Shown in pieces: positions 33,048 through 42,844 of a DNA stretch of 64,000 nt. The stretch covers positions 62,001 to 126,000 of the forward strand of contig NZ_JACEFT010000001.1 in assembly GCF_013697085.1 (NCBI RefSeq), in the 5' to 3' direction. Under the pieces are notes generated by a model. The model ran no database searches. It had not been told where the DNA came from and saw only the letters and a program-made list of their open reading frames with translations. Made by a program: the position numbers and the translations under genes. The DNA comes from Billgrantia kenyensis (GTDB lineage: Bacteria; Pseudomonadota; Gammaproteobacteria; Pseudomonadales; Halomonadaceae). How positions within the stretch are numbered: the stretch's first letter is position 1; every line of letters begins with the position of its first letter.

Positions 33048-34501
33048 ACGACATGACCGTACCGCATGATCGCTTCGCCCGGCAGCAGACCGGCGCCTTG
33101 CCAACCAGGGGCGGCCGCTCGGAAACCCAGCCCGCCTTGACCACGACGGCCACCACGGCTGAGCCGGTGCTGGCCTGGCTGGAGCAGATTCTGCTGGAAC
33201 GCTTCGGACTGCCGCTGCGCCTGGAGCGCGATGGCCCTGAGAGGCTCTACCTGCGCCATGCCCAAGCCCCGGGCGTTATCCTGTTCGATCGCCTGCAGCC
33301 GGGCTTCTACTTGGCCGGGGTGGATCTGCCTCACACCCAGTGGGATGCCGCGGAGGAGTGCTTCAGCGCTCCGCTGGGCCTGCCCTTGCCGGCGCCGGGC
33401 GCCGCCAGCCTGCCCCGGCCGCTTATCGAGCCGACCCGGGAAGGGGTTGCGGTCCATTATGACATCCTTGGCCTGACCTACTGGATGCTGTCGCGCCAGG
33501 AGGAGGTCGAGGCCCAACACCTCGATCGTCACTGTCGCTTCCCCGCCAGTGCTTCGCATGGCGGACGCCACGGCTACCTCGAGCGCCCCGTGGTCGACGA
33601 GTGGCTGGCGGTGCTCGGCCAGGTCATTCTTCGCCAGTGGCCGCAGGTCGAGCTGCGCCAGCATCGCTTCGCGATTCGGCCGACCCATGATGTCGATCGC
33701 CCCAGCCGCTATGGCTTTGCCCGCGACGTCAAGCTGGCGCGGGTCATGCTGGGGGATGCCGTCCGCCACCGGCGTCCCCAGGCCTTGCTGGTGGGGCCAT
33801 GGATCCGTCTGCGCACACGCCGCCGGCTACACCCGCTGGATCCGCTCAACACCTTCGACTGGCTGATGGACGTCTCCGACAAGCATGGCCTGACGAGCGC
33901 ATTCTACTTCATCTGTGGCCGTACCGACCCGCGCAAGGACGCCGACTACGAGCCGGAGCATCCGGCGATGCGACACCTCATGCGGCGGATCCATGAGCGG
34001 GGTCACGAGGTGGGCCTGCATCCCAGCTACCACACCTTCCGCAACCCGAAGGAGCTGGCCAACGAGGCCCGTCGCCTGCGGCGGGTGTGCGCCGAGGAGG
34101 GGATCGAGCAGCGCCTGTGGGGGGGACGCATGCATTATCTGCGCTGGCAGATGCCGCTGACCCTGCAGGGCTACGAGCAGGCGGGCATCGACTACGACAC
34201 CACGCTCTCCTATGCAGAAGCGCCGGGCTTCCGCTGTGGAACCTGTCACGAGTATCCGGCCTTCGATCCCGTCAAGGGGGAGGCGCTGGCGCTGCGTATC
34301 CGCCCGCTGATCGTCATGGAGGCCTCGGTGATTTCGCCGCTCTATCTGGGGCTAGGTACCGGCGAGTCGGCATTCGAGCGCTTCAGCTTGCTCAAGGCGC
34401 GCTGCCGTGCCGTGGACGGTACCTTCACCCTGCTGTGGCACAACTCAGAACTCACCACCTCGGCCCAACGCGAGCTCTATGAGCGCGTGTTGGCCGACTG
34501 A
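33044..34501 (+). CDS. NodB-like polysaccharide deacetylase family protein
   Basis: The 485-residue protein has about 200 N-terminal residues of unknown type followed by a NodB-like region. The metal and catalytic motif appears as RPTHDVDRPSRYG (near residues 210-222), and the second motif as HEVGLHPSYHTF (near residue 322). These are variants of the TxDD and HxxxHP motifs of carbohydrate esterase family 4. It may remove N-acetyl groups from the polymer or a precursor. No signal peptide is seen, which points to the cytoplasm. GAGGAGGGA precedes ATG 33044. Confidence 0.75.
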   Translation: MNDMTVPHDRFARQQTGALPTRGGRSETQPALTTTATTAEPVLAWLEQILLERFGLPLRLERDGPERLYLRHAQAPGVILFDRLQPGFYLAGVDLPHTQWDAAEECFSAPLGLPLPAPGAASLPRPLIEPTREGVAVHYDILGLTYWMLSRQEEVEAQHLDRHCRFPASASHGGRHGYLERPVVDEWLAVLGQVILRQWPQVELRQHRFAIRPTHDVDRPSRYGFARDVKLARVMLGDAVRHRRPQALLVGPWIRLRTRRRLHPLDPLNTFDWLMDVSDKHGLTSAFYFICGRTDPRKDADYEPEHPAMRHLMRRIHERGHEVGLHPSYHTFRNPKELANEARRLRRVCAEEGIEQRLWGGRMHYLRWQMPLTLQGYEQAGIDYDTTLSYAEAPGFRCGTCHEYPAFDPVKGEALALRIRPLIVMEASVISPLYLGLGTGESAFERFSLLKARCRAVDGTFTLLWHNSELTTSAQRELYERVLAD

Positions 34502-34521
34502 GCGGCAGCAGGGGTATCGCC

Positions 34522-35862
34522 ATGGTGCTGTCCGGTGATGCGTTGACCGCTCGTGCTTCCGCGATAGGCTTCTTCGTGCTCTTCCCGGGGTTCATTCTCT
34601 ACCACACCCTGGTGGCAATGGGCCTGATCCCGGCCTTTCTCGGCGGCCTGTTCGGCGTGGTGTCGGTGATGCTGTTCCTGCTCTACTGCGCGCTGCTGCC
34701 CTCCCAACTGCTGGTGCTGCTGGGCTCGACCCGGGGCTATGCGCTGGTCACTTTCGCCTTCTTCGCCTACGTGCTGCTGTGGTCCGTGGCGAACTTTGGC
34801 CTGACCGGGGGCGGCATCATGCGAGCGGCGCTGGTCCAGAGTGTCGAGACCCTGGTGCTGTGGCTGGTGCTGTTCGTCATGGGCTATCGCCTGCCGCTGG
34901 ATTCGCCGCGGCTGGCGAGGGCCTTCTGGCTCGCCTTTGCCCTGATTGCGGGGTACCTGCTGTTCCACGTGGCTACCACCGGCCAGTGGATGTTCTTCGC
35001 CAGCCGCATGGTCGAGACGGAGGATGCCAGCGTCTCGACCTACCAGGGCTATGCGCGCAGCGCTCTGGTGCTGCTGGTGTTCCTGATCGCCGTCAGTGAG
35101 CGGGCCGCAGTGCGGGCCACGCTCATCGTGCTGGGCGCTTTCGTCATGTTCGTGCTGGGGGCGCGCTCCGAGCTGTATGCGTTCCTCGCGCTCGTGGCAC
35201 TGCTGATGACGCTGTGGGCAGGCATGAGCGTCAAGTACCTGTTCACGCTGCTGGCGGTGGTGGCGGTCCTGATCGGGCTGGTGATGAGCCAGTTCGAGGG
35301 CCTGGCCGGCAGTCGCCAGCTGCAGATCCTCGACATGTCGGGAACCAGCTCCTGGCTGGCTCGCCAGAACCTCGGCCAGCGCGCCGTGGAGCAGATCCTG
35401 GCGAATCCGCTGCTGGGGCGTTTCGGCGGGCATATCAGCACCGCCGAACTGACCGGGGGCTACGCCCACAGCATGCTTTCGGCCTGGGTCAACTACGGGG
35501 CGCTGGGATTCCTGCTCTATGTGGGCCTGACTGCCACTGCCTTCCTGGGCGCGGCGCTTCGCATGCTCGTCGCCGGCGATCGCTCTGCCTGGTGGGTCTT
35601 CGCCTTCTCCATCAACTTCGTCTGTCTGCTGCTGATCGTGCTGGCCAAGCCGGTGTTCTGGCCGTTGCCCGCCCTGGGCTGGGGCGCCTTTGCCAATGCC
35701 ATGCTGCGCACGAGACAGGAGTGTGGCAGCGACACCACGCAACAGGCCGGTCCGTTAGGGGCTGGCCGCGACGAATCGGTGCAGCCCCATGCTGCGAGGG
35801 ATCTACAAGGACGAATCGACAATGAAAGTGGTACACCTGACTTCCGCTCATCCGCGCTATGA
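34522..35862 (+). CDS. wzy: Wzy-like O-antigen/exopolysaccharide polymerase
   Basis: The 446-residue integral membrane protein has about ten hydrophobic segments, a larger periplasmic loop with RQNLGQRAVEQILANPLLGRFG, and the Wzy/WaaL-type pattern HSMLSAWVNYGALGF. Wzy polymerises repeat units at the periplasmic face. It overlaps the next gene by 41 bases, and its last 50 residues are hydrophilic and may be dispensable. A second ligase-family gene lies at 44810; which is polymerase and which ligase is inferred. Confidence 0.7.
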   Translation: MVLSGDALTARASAIGFFVLFPGFILYHTLVAMGLIPAFLGGLFGVVSVMLFLLYCALLPSQLLVLLGSTRGYALVTFAFFAYVLLWSVANFGLTGGGIMRAALVQSVETLVLWLVLFVMGYRLPLDSPRLARAFWLAFALIAGYLLFHVATTGQWMFFASRMVETEDASVSTYQGYARSALVLLVFLIAVSERAAVRATLIVLGAFVMFVLGARSELYAFLALVALLMTLWAGMSVKYLFTLLAVVAVLIGLVMSQFEGLAGSRQLQILDMSGTSSWLARQNLGQRAVEQILANPLLGRFGGHISTAELTGGYAHSMLSAWVNYGALGFLLYVGLTATAFLGAALRMLVAGDRSAWWVFAFSINFVCLLLIVLAKPVFWPLPALGWGAFANAMLRTRQECGSDTTQQAGPLGAGRDESVQPHAARDLQGRIDNESGTPDFRSSAL

Positions 35863-36940
35863 CACCCGTATCTTCCACAAGCAGTGCCGGTCGCTGGTCG
35901 CCGATGGCCATGCCGTGACCCTGGTGGTGGCCGACGGCAACGGAGACGAGGAGCGTGACGGCGTGGTCATCCACGATGTCGGCCGGCTTACAGGACGCCT
36001 GAACCGGGTGTTGAAGACCACTCGACGTGTCCATGATCAGGCCAGACGGCTGGATGCCGATCTCTACCATCTGCACGACCCCGAGCTGATGCCGGTGGGG
36101 CGCCGCCTCAAGCGGCTGGGCAAGACGGTGGTGTACGATGCTCATGAGGATCTGCCGCGGCAGATGCTGGCCAAGCACTATCTGGGCAAGGCCACTCGCA
36201 GGCTGCTGTCGTTCGGCGTGGAGGCTTATCAGCGCCGGGTGTGCCGTCACTTCGATGCCATCGTGGCGGCGACCCCCTACATACGTGATGGCTTCAGCAC
36301 GTTCCATTCCCGGGTCATCGATGTCAACAACTTCCCCATGCTGGGTGAGCTCGACGGCGCGCCCGACGCGCGCCTGACTGCCGGCGTCGACGAGTTGCCT
36401 GCCATCTGCTACGTCGGCGGCATTGCCGAGGTGCGTGGTATCCGCGAGATCGTGCGCGCCATGGAGCGTGTCGAGCATGACTGCCGTCTGCAGCTCGCCG
36501 GAGATTTCAACCTGCTCACCCTGGAGCAGGAGGTGATGACCTATGCCGGGTGGTCGCGGGTCGAGGCGCATGGCTACCTCGATCGTGACGGCGTGCGACG
36601 GGTCCTGGGCAGCTCGATTGCCGGCCTGGTGACGCTCCATCCCATCATCAATTACCTCGATGCCCTGCCGGTCAAGATGTTCGAGTACATGAGCGCCGGC
36701 CTGCCGGTGATTGCCTCGGACTTTCCCCTGTGGCGAGAGATCGTCGAGGGCAGCGACTGCGGGATCTGCGTCGACCCCCTCGATCCCGGCGCGATCGCCG
36801 CCGCCATCGACTTCATCGTGACCCATCCCGAGCGTGCCCGTGAGATGGGCGAGAACGGTCAACGGGCCGTTGCCGAGCGCTACAACTGGCAGCAGGAGGA
36901 ACGCAAGCTGCTGGACACCTACCGTACCCTTGCCCGCTGA
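35822..36940 (+). CDS. Glycosyltransferase family 4
   Basis: The 372-residue protein has the GT-B layout, starting MKVVHLTSAHPRYDTRIFHKQ and carrying the C-terminal EX7E-like donor-binding region KMFEYMSAGLPVIASDFPLWREIVE (in part). It would add one sugar to the lipid-linked repeat unit on the cytoplasmic side. Donor and acceptor cannot be assigned. It starts inside the wzy tail and ends 11 bases before the next glycosyltransferase. Confidence 0.85.
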   Translation: MKVVHLTSAHPRYDTRIFHKQCRSLVADGHAVTLVVADGNGDEERDGVVIHDVGRLTGRLNRVLKTTRRVHDQARRLDADLYHLHDPELMPVGRRLKRLGKTVVYDAHEDLPRQMLAKHYLGKATRRLLSFGVEAYQRRVCRHFDAIVAATPYIRDGFSTFHSRVIDVNNFPMLGELDGAPDARLTAGVDELPAICYVGGIAEVRGIREIVRAMERVEHDCRLQLAGDFNLLTLEQEVMTYAGWSRVEAHGYLDRDGVRRVLGSSIAGLVTLHPIINYLDALPVKMFEYMSAGLPVIASDFPLWREIVEGSDCGICVDPLDPGAIAAAIDFIVTHPERAREMGENGQRAVAERYNWQQEERKLLDTYRTLAR

Positions 36941-36951
36941 CCGAGGACTTG

Positions 36952-38202
36952 ATGAAACACGTATGGATCCTGAATCACTACGCCAAGCATCCCGACAAGG
37001 CCGGCGGGGCTCGTCACTACCAGCTTGCACGGCATCTGCCTGCCTGTGGCTGGCAGGCCACCCTGATCGCCTCCAGCGTCGATCATCCGAGCGGTGAGCA
37101 GCGCTTGGGAGAGGGCGAGAAGGCCCGGCTCGAGACCTGTGGCGAAGTGGATTTCCTGTGGCTGCGTACCTCCAGCTACCGCGGCAACGGCGGGGGGCGG
37201 ATCAAAAGCATGCTCGAGTATGCCTGGCAGGCGACTCAGCCGTCGCGACTTTCCAGGGTGGCGCCTCCCGACCTGATCATCGGCTCGAGCGTGCATCCCC
37301 TGGCGGCCCTGGCCGGTTGGCGGCTGGCGCGGCGATATCGCGTGCCGTTCGTGTTCGAGGTGCGCGATCTGTGGCCGCAGACCCTCATCGACATGGGGCG
37401 GCTCAAGCAAGGCTCGCCGATGGCTCGGGCGATGCGGGCACTGGAGACCTTCTTGTATCGGCGCGCCAGCCGTGTGCTGACCCTGCTGCCCCGGGCGGTG
37501 GACTATATCGCCCCGCTGGGGGTGCCGCATGAGCGAATCGAGTGGCTTTCCAACGGGGTCGACCTGGCCGAGTTTCCGGACCCACGGCCGCCGGCTCCAC
37601 GTCCGCCGGAAATGCCCCTGACGCTGATGTACTTCGGCAGTCACGGCGAAGCCAATGGTCTGGCCGACCTGATCGAGGCCATGGCGATCGTCAAGCAGCA
37701 GCGGCGCGGTGAGGGGAGTCCAGTCCAGCTGCGCCTGATCGGGGATGGGCCCGCCAAGCGAGACCTGATCCAGCAGGCCAGCCGGCACGGCCTCGACGGG
37801 CGCTGGGTACGTTTCGAGCCACCGGTACCCAAGCGGGATATCCCGGCGCTGGCGCGGGAGGCGGACGCCTTCGTCATCACGGTGCGCGATCTGCCCCGGC
37901 TGTACCGCTTCGGCATCAGCATGAACAAGCTGTTCGACTACATGGCTGCGGCGAGGCCGGTGATCATCGCTTCGGCGGCGATCAACGACCCCGTGGCCGA
38001 GGCCGGCGCCGGCATCACGGTACCCCCGGAAGACCCTCAGGCCCTGGCCGAGGCGATCAGGCGCCTGGCCGATTTCCCGGCTGAGAAACGCGCCCGCATG
38101 GGAGCGGCGGGCCGAGCCCATATGGAAGCCGTCTACGACTACCGGATCCTGGCCAAGCGCCTGGCCGGCATCATGAACGACGTCATGGATGAGAAACGAT
38201 GA
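36952..38202 (+). CDS. Glycosyltransferase family 4 (WbuB-like)
   Basis: The 416-residue GT-B protein opens MKHVWILNHYAKHPDKAGGARHY, close to WbuB-type transferases of O-antigen loci, with EVRDLWPQTLIDMG in the middle and NKLFDYMAAARPVI near the donor site. WbuB proteins commonly add L-FucNAc, but the donor here is unproven. ATG 36952 is preceded by GAGGA. It overlaps the next gene by 4 bases (ATGA), so both are coupled. Confidence 0.83.
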   Translation: MKHVWILNHYAKHPDKAGGARHYQLARHLPACGWQATLIASSVDHPSGEQRLGEGEKARLETCGEVDFLWLRTSSYRGNGGGRIKSMLEYAWQATQPSRLSRVAPPDLIIGSSVHPLAALAGWRLARRYRVPFVFEVRDLWPQTLIDMGRLKQGSPMARAMRALETFLYRRASRVLTLLPRAVDYIAPLGVPHERIEWLSNGVDLAEFPDPRPPAPRPPEMPLTLMYFGSHGEANGLADLIEAMAIVKQQRRGEGSPVQLRLIGDGPAKRDLIQQASRHGLDGRWVRFEPPVPKRDIPALAREADAFVITVRDLPRLYRFGISMNKLFDYMAAARPVIIASAAINDPVAEAGAGITVPPEDPQALAEAIRRLADFPAEKRARMGAAGRAHMEAVYDYRILAKRLAGIMNDVMDEKR

Positions 38203-38795
38203 AACGACTGCTCGACTTTCTGATCTCTCTGGTGATCCTGGTACTGCTGTCTCCGCTGATGCTGGGGGTGGCTGTGCTGGTGCGGCTCAAGCTCGGGTCG
38301 CCCATCCTGTTTCGACAGACCCGGCCTGGGCTGGGTGGGCGCCCGTTCGAGATGATCAAGTTCCGCACCATGCGTGACGCCTACGATGCCGATGGCAAGC
38401 CGCTGCCGAATGCCGAGCGCATGACTCGATTCGGGCGCGTGCTGCGTGCCACCAGCCTCGATGAGCTGCCGGAGCTGTGGAATGTGCTCAAGGGCGACAT
38501 GAGCCTGGTCGGGCCGCGCCCGCTGCTGATGGAGTACCTGCCACTCTATTCCCCGTATCAGGCCCGGCGTCACGAAGTGCGCCCCGGGGTGACCGGCTGG
38601 GCCCAGGTCAATGGGCGCAACACCCTGACCTGGGAGGAGAAATTCGAACTCGACGTGTGGTACGTCGATAACCGTTCCGTGTGGCTCGACCTGGGCATTC
38701 TATTCCTGACCGTGAAGAAGGTCGCGGTGCGCGAGGGTATCGCCCACGACGGGGATGTCGCCATGCCGCGATTCCGCGGAGGCCGCCATGAGTAA
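38199..38795 (+). CDS. Undecaprenyl-phosphate sugar-1-phosphate transferase, PglC-type
   Basis: The 198-residue size is that of the minimal PglC-type monotopic transferases. It has the re-entrant N-terminal helix ([19 protein letters not shown], part), the catalytic block FRTM and [21 protein letters not shown]. Such enzymes load the first sugar phosphate onto undecaprenyl phosphate. The adjacent PglD/PglE/PglF-like genes indicate UDP-2,4-diacetamido-trideoxyhexose as donor. The stop lies inside the next gene's first codons. Confidence 0.88.
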   Translation: MKRLLDFLISLVILVLLSPLMLGVAVLVRLKLGSPILFRQTRPGLGGRPFEMIKFRTMRDAYDADGKPLPNAERMTRFGRVLRATSLDELPELWNVLKGDMSLVGPRPLLMEYLPLYSPYQARRHEVRPGVTGWAQVNGRNTLTWEEKFELDVWYVDNRSVWLDLGILFLTVKKVAVREGIAHDGDVAMPRFRGGRHE

Positions 38796-40689
38796 CCGTC
38801 GACGTCTTGCCATCTTCGGCGCCAGCGGCCACGGCAAGGTGGTGGCGGATATTGCCTTGCAAGCTGGCTGGCAGAACCTGGTCTTCTACGACGATGCCTG
38901 GCCGCGGATGACACGCCACGCGTACTGGGAGGTTCACGGCGGCATGCCCATGTTGCTCCACGACCTGCCGGGCTTCGACGGGGTGGTGGTGGCGATCGGC
39001 AACAACGGCATTCGCGAGGCCAAGCTCGATGCGCTGCTGGCGCACGGCGCTCGGGTCGTCACCCTGGTTCATCCGCGCGCCACGGTCAGCCCGATGGCCA
39101 ACCTCGGCCTGGGCTGCGTGGTCGTGGCTGGCGCCGTGATCAACGCCTTCGCCGAGCTCGACACGGGTTGCATCGTCAATACCGCTGCCACCGTGGGTCA
39201 CGACTGCCGCCTAGGCAGCTGTGTGCATGTCGCTCCCGGTGCCAACGTGGCAGGCGACGTCGAGATAGGACGCACCAGTTGGATCGGTGCCGGGGCTGCA
39301 GTGCGCCAGGGCGTGGCCATCGGTGAGGGCGTGATGGTTGGCGCCGGGGCCGCCGTGGTGGCCGACGTCGCCAGCCATCTGCAGGTAGGCGGAGTCCCGG
39401 CCCGCCAGCTGGATTCCAGGCCGCACCGGGATGGCTCAGTCATGGCGGCGCGCGATGGCGCCAGCGTCACCCCACTCGAACTGGTTACCCCCCCAAGGAA
39501 GAAAGTAATGCTCAATGGACCCTTTTCCCCCTGGCCGGCCTATACCCCTGAGGAGGCCGATGCGGTGCGTCGCGTGCTTCTGTCCAACCGGGTCAACTAC
39601 TGGACCGGTGAGGAGAGTCGCCAATTCGAACGTGAGTTTGCCCGTTTCAGCGATAGCGAGTACGCCGTGGCGGTTGCCAACGGGACTGTCGCCCTCGACC
39701 TCGCCTTGCGCGGGCTCGGTATCGGCCAGGATCCCGCCGATGAAGTCATCGTCACCTCGCGCACCTTCCTGGCATCGGCCTCGAGTATCGTCATGGCGGG
39801 TGCAAGGCCGGTATTCGCCGATGTCGAGCGCGACTCTCAGAACATCAGCGCTGCCACGGTAGCCGAAAAGATCACGCCGAAGACCCGGGCGATCATCGCC
39901 GTTCACCTGGCGGGCTGGCCGTGCGAGATGGACGAGTTGATGGCACTGGCCGAGCAGCATGGGCTGTATGTCATCGAGGATTGTGCACAGGCCCATGGTG
40001 CGCGGTACCGCGGACGCAGCGTTGGCAGCATCGGGCACGTGGGCTGCTGGTCGTTCTGTCAGGACAAGATCATGAGCACGGGCGGCGAGGGCGGCATGGT
40101 CACGACCTGCGATCCCGAGCTGTGGCGCCGCATGTGGGCGTTCAAGGATCACGGCAAGAGCTGGGAGGGGGTCTACCAGCGCGAACACCCGCCCGGCTTT
40201 CGCTGGCTGCACGAGAGCTTCGGCACCAACTGGCGCATCACCGAGATGCAGGCGGCGATCGGCCGCCTCCAGCTTGGTCGTATGTCCCAGTGGAAGGCCG
40301 CGCGACTGGCCAACGCGCAGCGAATCTGGCAGGCCGCGGCAGGCTGCAGGGCCTTGCGTGTGCCCAAGCCTCCCTCGTACTGCGACCACGCGGCCTACAA
40401 GTGCTACGTGTTCGTCGAGCCCGCGCAGTTGGCGGCGGGATGGAGCCGTGACCGCATCATGGCGGAGATCAACGCTGCCGAGGTGCCGTGTTTCTCGGGC
40501 TCCTGCTCGGAGGTCTATCGCGAGCGGGCCTTCGAGGGTACCGGCCTGCGCCCCGAGAAGCCGCTCCCGGTGGCCCGCGAGCTGGGCGAGACCAGCCTGA
40601 TGTTCCTCTGTCATCCCACCCTGACCGAGCAAGAGATCGCACGAACCTGCACCGTGATCGAAGCGGTCATGGCGCGTGCCAGCAACTGA
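38788..40689 (+). CDS. Fused PglD-like acetyltransferase and PglE-like aminotransferase
   Basis: One 633-residue frame holds two enzymes. Residues 1-215 are a PglD/NeuD-type protein with the Rossmann-like start FGASGHGKVVADIA and a left-handed beta-helix with the conserved GHDCRLG. Residues from 241 (MLNGPFSPWPAYTPEE) form a complete DegT-type aminotransferase with PLP lysine K427 in CQDKIMSTGGEGG. Together with the downstream dehydratase they would make UDP-2,4-diacetamido-2,4,6-trideoxyhexose. The join is a C7 tract (39488-39494) and AAGGAA before ATG 39508, where one fewer C gives an overlapping TAATG. Confidence 0.87.
   Translation: MSNRRRLAIFGASGHGKVVADIALQAGWQNLVFYDDAWPRMTRHAYWEVHGGMPMLLHDLPGFDGVVVAIGNNGIREAKLDALLAHGARVVTLVHPRATVSPMANLGLGCVVVAGAVINAFAELDTGCIVNTAATVGHDCRLGSCVHVAPGANVAGDVEIGRTSWIGAGAAVRQGVAIGEGVMVGAGAAVVADVASHLQVGGVPARQLDSRPHRDGSVMAARDGASVTPLELVTPPRKKVMLNGPFSPWPAYTPEEADAVRRVLLSNRVNYWTGEESRQFEREFARFSDSEYAVAVANGTVALDLALRGLGIGQDPADEVIVTSRTFLASASSIVMAGARPVFADVERDSQNISAATVAEKITPKTRAIIAVHLAGWPCEMDELMALAEQHGLYVIEDCAQAHGARYRGRSVGSIGHVGCWSFCQDKIMSTGGEGGMVTTCDPELWRRMWAFKDHGKSWEGVYQREHPPGFRWLHESFGTNWRITEMQAAIGRLQLGRMSQWKAARLANAQRIWQAAAGCRALRVPKPPSYCDHAAYKCYVFVEPAQLAAGWSRDRIMAEINAAEVPCFSGSCSEVYRERAFEGTGLRPEKPLPVARELGETSLMFLCHPTLTEQEIARTCTVIEAVMARASN
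39488..39510 (+). promoter_or_regulatory. C7 tract, internal ribosome site and ATG at the fusion joint
   Basis: Seven C residues (39488-39494) are followed by AAGGAA (39495-39500) and ATG 39508 at good spacing. Removing one C makes the upstream frame end at TAA 39507-39509 (numbered on the present sequence), overlapping the ATG. Independent translation of the aminotransferase is therefore plausible even in the fused form. Confidence 0.65.
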
Positions 40690-40739
40690 GGCACCGCAGC
40701 CAGACGGACGCGCTGCGTCCGCCGTCAAGGAGAGACGCC

Positions 40740-42707
40740 ATGAGATATTCCCTGCATCCCCTGTTTCGCCTGCCTAGGAAGCAGAAGCGCACGATCCAGC
40801 TGGTGGTGGATGCCGTCTTGATCGCCTCGAGCTTCCTGCTGGCCATGCTCCTACGTCTGGAAAGCTGGACACCGCTTGCCGAGGCGCGGACCTGGCTGGC
40901 GCTGCTGCTGCTGATTCCGCTGAGCCTGGCGATCTACGTTAGGCTCGGTTTCTATCGGGCCGTGATTCGCTACCTCGGACCCAAGGCGATCCGTGCCGTA
41001 ATTATCGGGGTGGTGATCTCGGCACTCTCCCTGGCGCTGGCAAGCTATCTCTTTGCGCTGGGAATACCCCGCAGCGTGCCCTTCATCTACGCCATGCTGG
41101 CGCTGCTGACCATCGGTGGGGTGCGCTTCGGCCTGCGTGCCATCTACCTGCGCAGCCAGATTCGCCATAAGCCGCGTGTGGTGATTTATGGCGCCGGTTC
41201 CGCCGGTCGCCAGCTTGCCGTATCGCTGAGCCATGGGCAGGAGTATCTGCCGATCGCCTTCGTCGACGATGCGCTTGGCCTGCAGAATACCTTCATCGAG
41301 GGGCTGAAGGTCTATCCACCGCGCCAGCTCGGCTATCTGGCCGATACCTACGGCGCCGAGCGGGTCCTGCTGGCCATGCCCAGCGTTGCGCGCTCGCGTC
41401 GCCGCGAGATCCTTGCCGAGCTGGAGCCCCAGGGGTTCCCGGTGCAGACCATTCCCGGCGTTGCCGACATGGTGACTGGCCGTGCCCGGATCAGCGAGGT
41501 TCGCGACGTGGCGGTGGAGGATCTGCTGGGACGCGATCCGGTTCCTCCCAACCCGACCCTGATGGAGGCCAACATCCGCGGCAAGGTGGTTCTGGTGAGC
41601 GGTGCGGGTGGCTCCATCGGGTCCGAGCTGTGTCGCCAGATCATGCGCCATTGCCCCAGCCTGCTGCTGTTGCTGGATATTTCCGAGTTTGCGCTCTATC
41701 GCATCGAACAGGACCTGAAGCGTATCGCCGCCGAAGAGGGGCTGACGGTGCGGGTCGAGGCGCTGCTGGGCTCGGTTCAGCATCGCGAGCGTTTGACCAC
41801 GGTGTTGACCTCCTATGAGGTGCAGACCGTCTACCATGCTGCCGCCTACAAGCATGTACCGATGGTAGAGCACAACGTTGTCGAGGGCGTGCAGAACAAT
41901 GTCTTCGGCACGCTTTCCACGGCACATGCCGCGATGGAGGCGGGAGTCGAGACGTTCGTGCTCGTTTCCACCGACAAGGCGGTTCGGCCGACCAACGTGA
42001 TGGGTACGACCAAGCGGCTGGCCGAGCTCATCTGCCAGGCATTCGCCAGGCACCAGAGCGCGACTCGCTTCTGCATGGTGCGCTTCGGCAATGTGCTGGG
42101 CTCCAGTGGCTCGGTGGTACCGCTGTTTCGCGGGCAGATCCAGGCAGGCGGGCCGATCACCGTGACCCATCCGGACATCACCCGTTTCTTCATGACCATT
42201 CCTGAGGCCGCTCAGCTGGTGATCCAGGCCGGTGCCATGGCCAGGGGCGGTGATGTGTTCGTGCTCGACATGGGCGAGCCGGTGCGCATCGCCGAACTGG
42301 CGCGCCAGATGGTGCGTCTCTCGGGGCTCAAGGTGCGCGACGAGAGAAACCCCGACGGCGATATCGCCATCGCCTACAGCGGACTTCGCCCAGGGGAAAA
42401 GCTCTTCGAAGAGCTGCTGGTGGGCGAGGACGTCGCGCCGACGTCGCACCCTCGCATCATGACCGCCCAGGAGGTGTTCTGGGAATGGTCACGACTGGAG
42501 GGTTTCCTCGATCAGCTGTTCGATGCATGCCGTAACTTCCATCACGACGGCATTCGGCGCCTGTTGCAGGAGGCACCCACGGCGTACCGGCCGCAGGACG
42601 ATATCGTCGACCTGGTGTGGCTGCAGAAGCGTCGTGGAAAAGCATCGATTCCTCAGGCACCAGCGGCAGTGACCCCGCTGCGTCCGGTGCTGGAGCGTCA
42701 CAAGTAG
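40740..42707 (+). CDS. UDP-N-acetylglucosamine 4,6-dehydratase, PglF/WbpM-like
   Basis: The 655-residue membrane protein has about four N-terminal helices, a CoA-binding-like Rossmann region (VVIYGAGSAGRQL) and a C-terminal SDR domain (SGAGGSIGSELCRQI, near residue 287). The SDR catalytic groups appear as STDK (410-413) and MGTTK (421-425), the Met-xxx-Lys form typical of WbpM/PglF where other SDRs have Tyr. The product is UDP-4-keto-6-deoxy-HexNAc, the substrate of the aminotransferase encoded upstream. AAGGAGA precedes ATG 40740. Confidence 0.9.
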   Translation: MRYSLHPLFRLPRKQKRTIQLVVDAVLIASSFLLAMLLRLESWTPLAEARTWLALLLLIPLSLAIYVRLGFYRAVIRYLGPKAIRAVIIGVVISALSLALASYLFALGIPRSVPFIYAMLALLTIGGVRFGLRAIYLRSQIRHKPRVVIYGAGSAGRQLAVSLSHGQEYLPIAFVDDALGLQNTFIEGLKVYPPRQLGYLADTYGAERVLLAMPSVARSRRREILAELEPQGFPVQTIPGVADMVTGRARISEVRDVAVEDLLGRDPVPPNPTLMEANIRGKVVLVSGAGGSIGSELCRQIMRHCPSLLLLLDISEFALYRIEQDLKRIAAEEGLTVRVEALLGSVQHRERLTTVLTSYEVQTVYHAAAYKHVPMVEHNVVEGVQNNVFGTLSTAHAAMEAGVETFVLVSTDKAVRPTNVMGTTKRLAELICQAFARHQSATRFCMVRFGNVLGSSGSVVPLFRGQIQAGGPITVTHPDITRFFMTIPEAAQLVIQAGAMARGGDVFVLDMGEPVRIAELARQMVRLSGLKVRDERNPDGDIAIAYSGLRPGEKLFEELLVGEDVAPTSHPRIMTAQEVFWEWSRLEGFLDQLFDACRNFHHDGIRRLLQEAPTAYRPQDDIVDLVWLQKRRGKASIPQAPAAVTPLRPVLERHK

Positions 42708-42844
42708 GCGGCGCTTCGTTATCGCCCAGTCGGACCGGGACGTCCGGCGGGTACCTCATTGCTACCCGGGGCATCGCGGGTTCCCACCTTGCATTCGTCA
42801 AAGCACCACGGCCGGACCGTGGCGCCGTTCATGGAGATAAGAAC

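Noticed and set aside
34477..35742. A 421-codon minus-strand frame opposite the Wzy-like gene
   Set aside because: It is extremely rich in His and Gln, typical of antisense to membrane-protein codons, and has no family resemblance.
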